From the NCBI GenBank assembly GCA_001603055.1, contig LVAZ01000136.1, positions 1-13,844 on the forward strand: DNA of 13,844 nt, written 5' to 3'. Positions 12,713-13,844 of this stretch are shown piece after piece. Origin of the DNA: Victivallales bacterium Lenti_02 (GTDB taxonomy: Bacteria; Verrucomicrobiota; Lentisphaeria; Oligosphaerales; Lenti-02). The notes under the pieces are model-generated. The model worked only from the letters and a program-made list of their open reading frames with translations. It ran no database searches and was not told where the DNA came from. Made by a program: the position numbers and the translations under genes. Position 1 is the first letter of the stretch. Every line of letters starts with the position of its first letter.

Positions 12713-13844
12713 TTAGGGGACGAGTTCGAGCCAGCCGCCGGCCTTTTCCACATGCCAGGTGGCGACGTGGTCGCCCCGCCACATGACCCATTCAGCGGGG
12801 GAGGTTTTGCGGACGGTGAGGTTGAAGGCGAGGCGGAGGGGCTGGCCGGGTTCGAGGCCGAGGGAGGCGAGGGGGACGCGCCATTCGGCGGTCCAGCGGT
12901 TGCTGCCCTCGATCCGGGCGGCGTAGGCCACGCCTGCGGCGGCGCGCTGGACGGCGGCGGCGGGGGCGCGGGCCTCGTCGCTGCTGGCGAAGTGGCCGGA
13001 GGGGTAGCCCCGGAGGACGAGAATGGGGGCGGCGGGACCGGCGGCGACATGGCGGAAGGCCAGTTCCACGGCGTCGTCCTTGCCCCACTGGTTGCCGGGG
13101 CGGATGGTGCCGCCCGGATTCATGGCGTTGTCCACGGCGATCAGGAGGGCTTCCCCGTCGTGGGCAAGCCAGGCGCGGCTGGGATGGCGGGCCTGGTCGC
13201 CGTTCTCGGTCTGCGCGAGGGGGATGGCCTGCTCGGCCTTGAGGCCGTTCCATTCCTCGGGATTGAGGCTGCCGTCGATGGCGACCGGGCTGGCGGCGCG
13301 ACGGACCTGGGCGGTGGGGGGCGGCGGTTTCGGCGGGGTGTAGGATTCCTTGGGGCGCACGCTGTGGACCACCGGCCAGGTGGCGCGGTCAGGGGATTCG
13401 TAGAGGCCGATTTTCTCGACCGGAATGGGTTGGAAGCCCATCGCCCAGGCGGGCGATTCCGCGCGCAGACGGAAATCCCCCTTGGCGGCGTCCACGAAAA
13501 GCGGGTCCACGTCCACCAGATTGGTGCCGATTTCGACGAAGGGACGGGCATCGGCATGGATGCCGTCGAAGCGCCCGCCGATGGAGACGTTGCGGACGAT
13601 GACGTTGCCCTCCGGGGCCTTGATGTCATTGTCCATGATGCGGGGCAGCTCGGGGTAGCGTTCGCTGTAGGGCGGCTGGTTGTAGGCGATGCCGAGCAGG
13701 GTGCCTTTTTCCGTCGCCTCCTTGGCCCAGCTTTCCCCGGTGGCCTTGGCCCAGTTCAGGGCGCGGGCGTCCACATGGACGCTGATGGGGCAATCGACGA
13801 ACACATTGTTCTCGACCAGATTGTCCCGCCCGCCGCCGATGAGA
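12713..13844 (-). CDS. Right-handed beta-helix protein with C-terminal CBM9-like domain, 3' part
   Basis: The frame is open to the window edge, so the N-terminus (about half or more of such proteins) is missing; GTG at 13804 is not the true start. The first visible residues, LIGGGRDNLVENN then VFVDCPISVHVDA, are beta-helix coils of the pectin-lyase-like type, and the helix seems to end near 13370. A Pro-rich linker (PPKPPPPTA) leads into a CBM9-like/DOMON-type sandwich starting at VAIDGSLNPEEWNG and continuing to the end (WGKDDAVELAF, WTAEWRVPLASLGLEPGQPLRLAFN). Such proteins are normally secreted and bind or cut polysaccharides. No catalytic residues can be judged from this part. The stop is TAA at 12713-12715, and the AGE gene begins 158 bp further along the same strand, so they may share a transcript. 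Confidence 0.8.
   Translation of the reverse strand, partial: LIGGGRDNLVENNVFVDCPISVHVDARALNWAKATGESWAKEATEKGTLLGIAYNQPPYSERYPELPRIMDNDIKAPEGNVIVRNVSIGGRFDGIHADARPFVEIGTNLVDVDPLFVDAAKGDFRLRAESPAWAMGFQPIPVEKIGLYESPDRATWPVVHSVRPKESYTPPKPPPPTAQVRRAASPVAIDGSLNPEEWNGLKAEQAIPLAQTENGDQARHPSRAWLAHDGEALLIAVDNAMNPGGTIRPGNQWGKDDAVELAFRHVAAGPAAPILVLRGYPSGHFASSDEARAPAAAVQRAAAGVAYAARIEGSNRWTAEWRVPLASLGLEPGQPLRLAFNLTVRKTSPAEWVMWRGDHVATWHVEKAGGWLELVP

Noticed and set aside
1..13844. tRNA, rRNA, integrase, transposase or phage genes.
   Set aside because: None was recognised on either strand.

Overview
This 13.8 kb window is GC-rich bacterial DNA that begins and ends inside genes. The best guess for the source is a Lentisphaerota-type member of the PVC group, with Verrucomicrobiota/Kiritimatiellota or Planctomycetota as alternatives. 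The reasons are a pseudopilin with an RRFTLIELLVVIAIIAILA-type N-terminus and an H-X9-DG C-terminal motif, a URO-D family protein, a beta-helix/CBM9-like polysaccharide-binding protein, and CACGAAGG-type intergenic repeats. This is recall of typical gene content, not a database result.

Left part (+ strand, 1-4430). The window opens in the 3' part of a uroporphyrinogen-decarboxylase-family gene. A 588 bp gene-free stretch follows, containing two copies of a ~135-150 bp repeat cassette built around CACGAAGG tandem units. Next come a Sua5/YrdC (tsaC-type) tRNA threonylcarbamoyladenosine gene and a PHP-type (CehA/McbA-like) metallohydrolase with a large unassigned N-terminal domain. The strand ends with a compact Phd/YefM-VapC toxin-antitoxin pair, preceded by a perfect 9+6+9 inverted repeat that is probably its operator.

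Middle part (- strand, 8497 down to 4447). A very compact operon reads LacI-family regulator, 16 nt gap, pseudopilin, 20 nt gap, exported multidomain glycosidase-like protein. It has a near-consensus promoter (TTGACA-17-TACTAT) and a perfect 18 bp palindrome with PurR/LacI-like core at about +3 to +20, so it is very probably self-repressed and induced by a sugar ligand.

Right part (- strand, 13844 down to 8578). The 3' part of an apparently extracellular right-handed beta-helix protein with a C-terminal CBM9-like domain is followed by 158 bp containing competing hairpins. An AGE-family sugar 2-epimerase/isomerase and a GH38 alpha-mannosidase follow, separated by only 2 nt and both lacking signal peptides.

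Read together, the minus-strand genes look like a glycan-use locus. Secreted beta-helix/CBM9 and glycosidase-like proteins would act on a polysaccharide outside the cytoplasm. A cytoplasmic GH38 enzyme would release mannose from imported oligosaccharides, and the AGE protein would convert the mannose (or a mannosyl sugar). The LacI protein would sense the sugar. No transporter is seen in the window. The most unusual element is the LacI-pseudopilin-glycosidase cassette, which suggests pseudopilins used in glycan handling.
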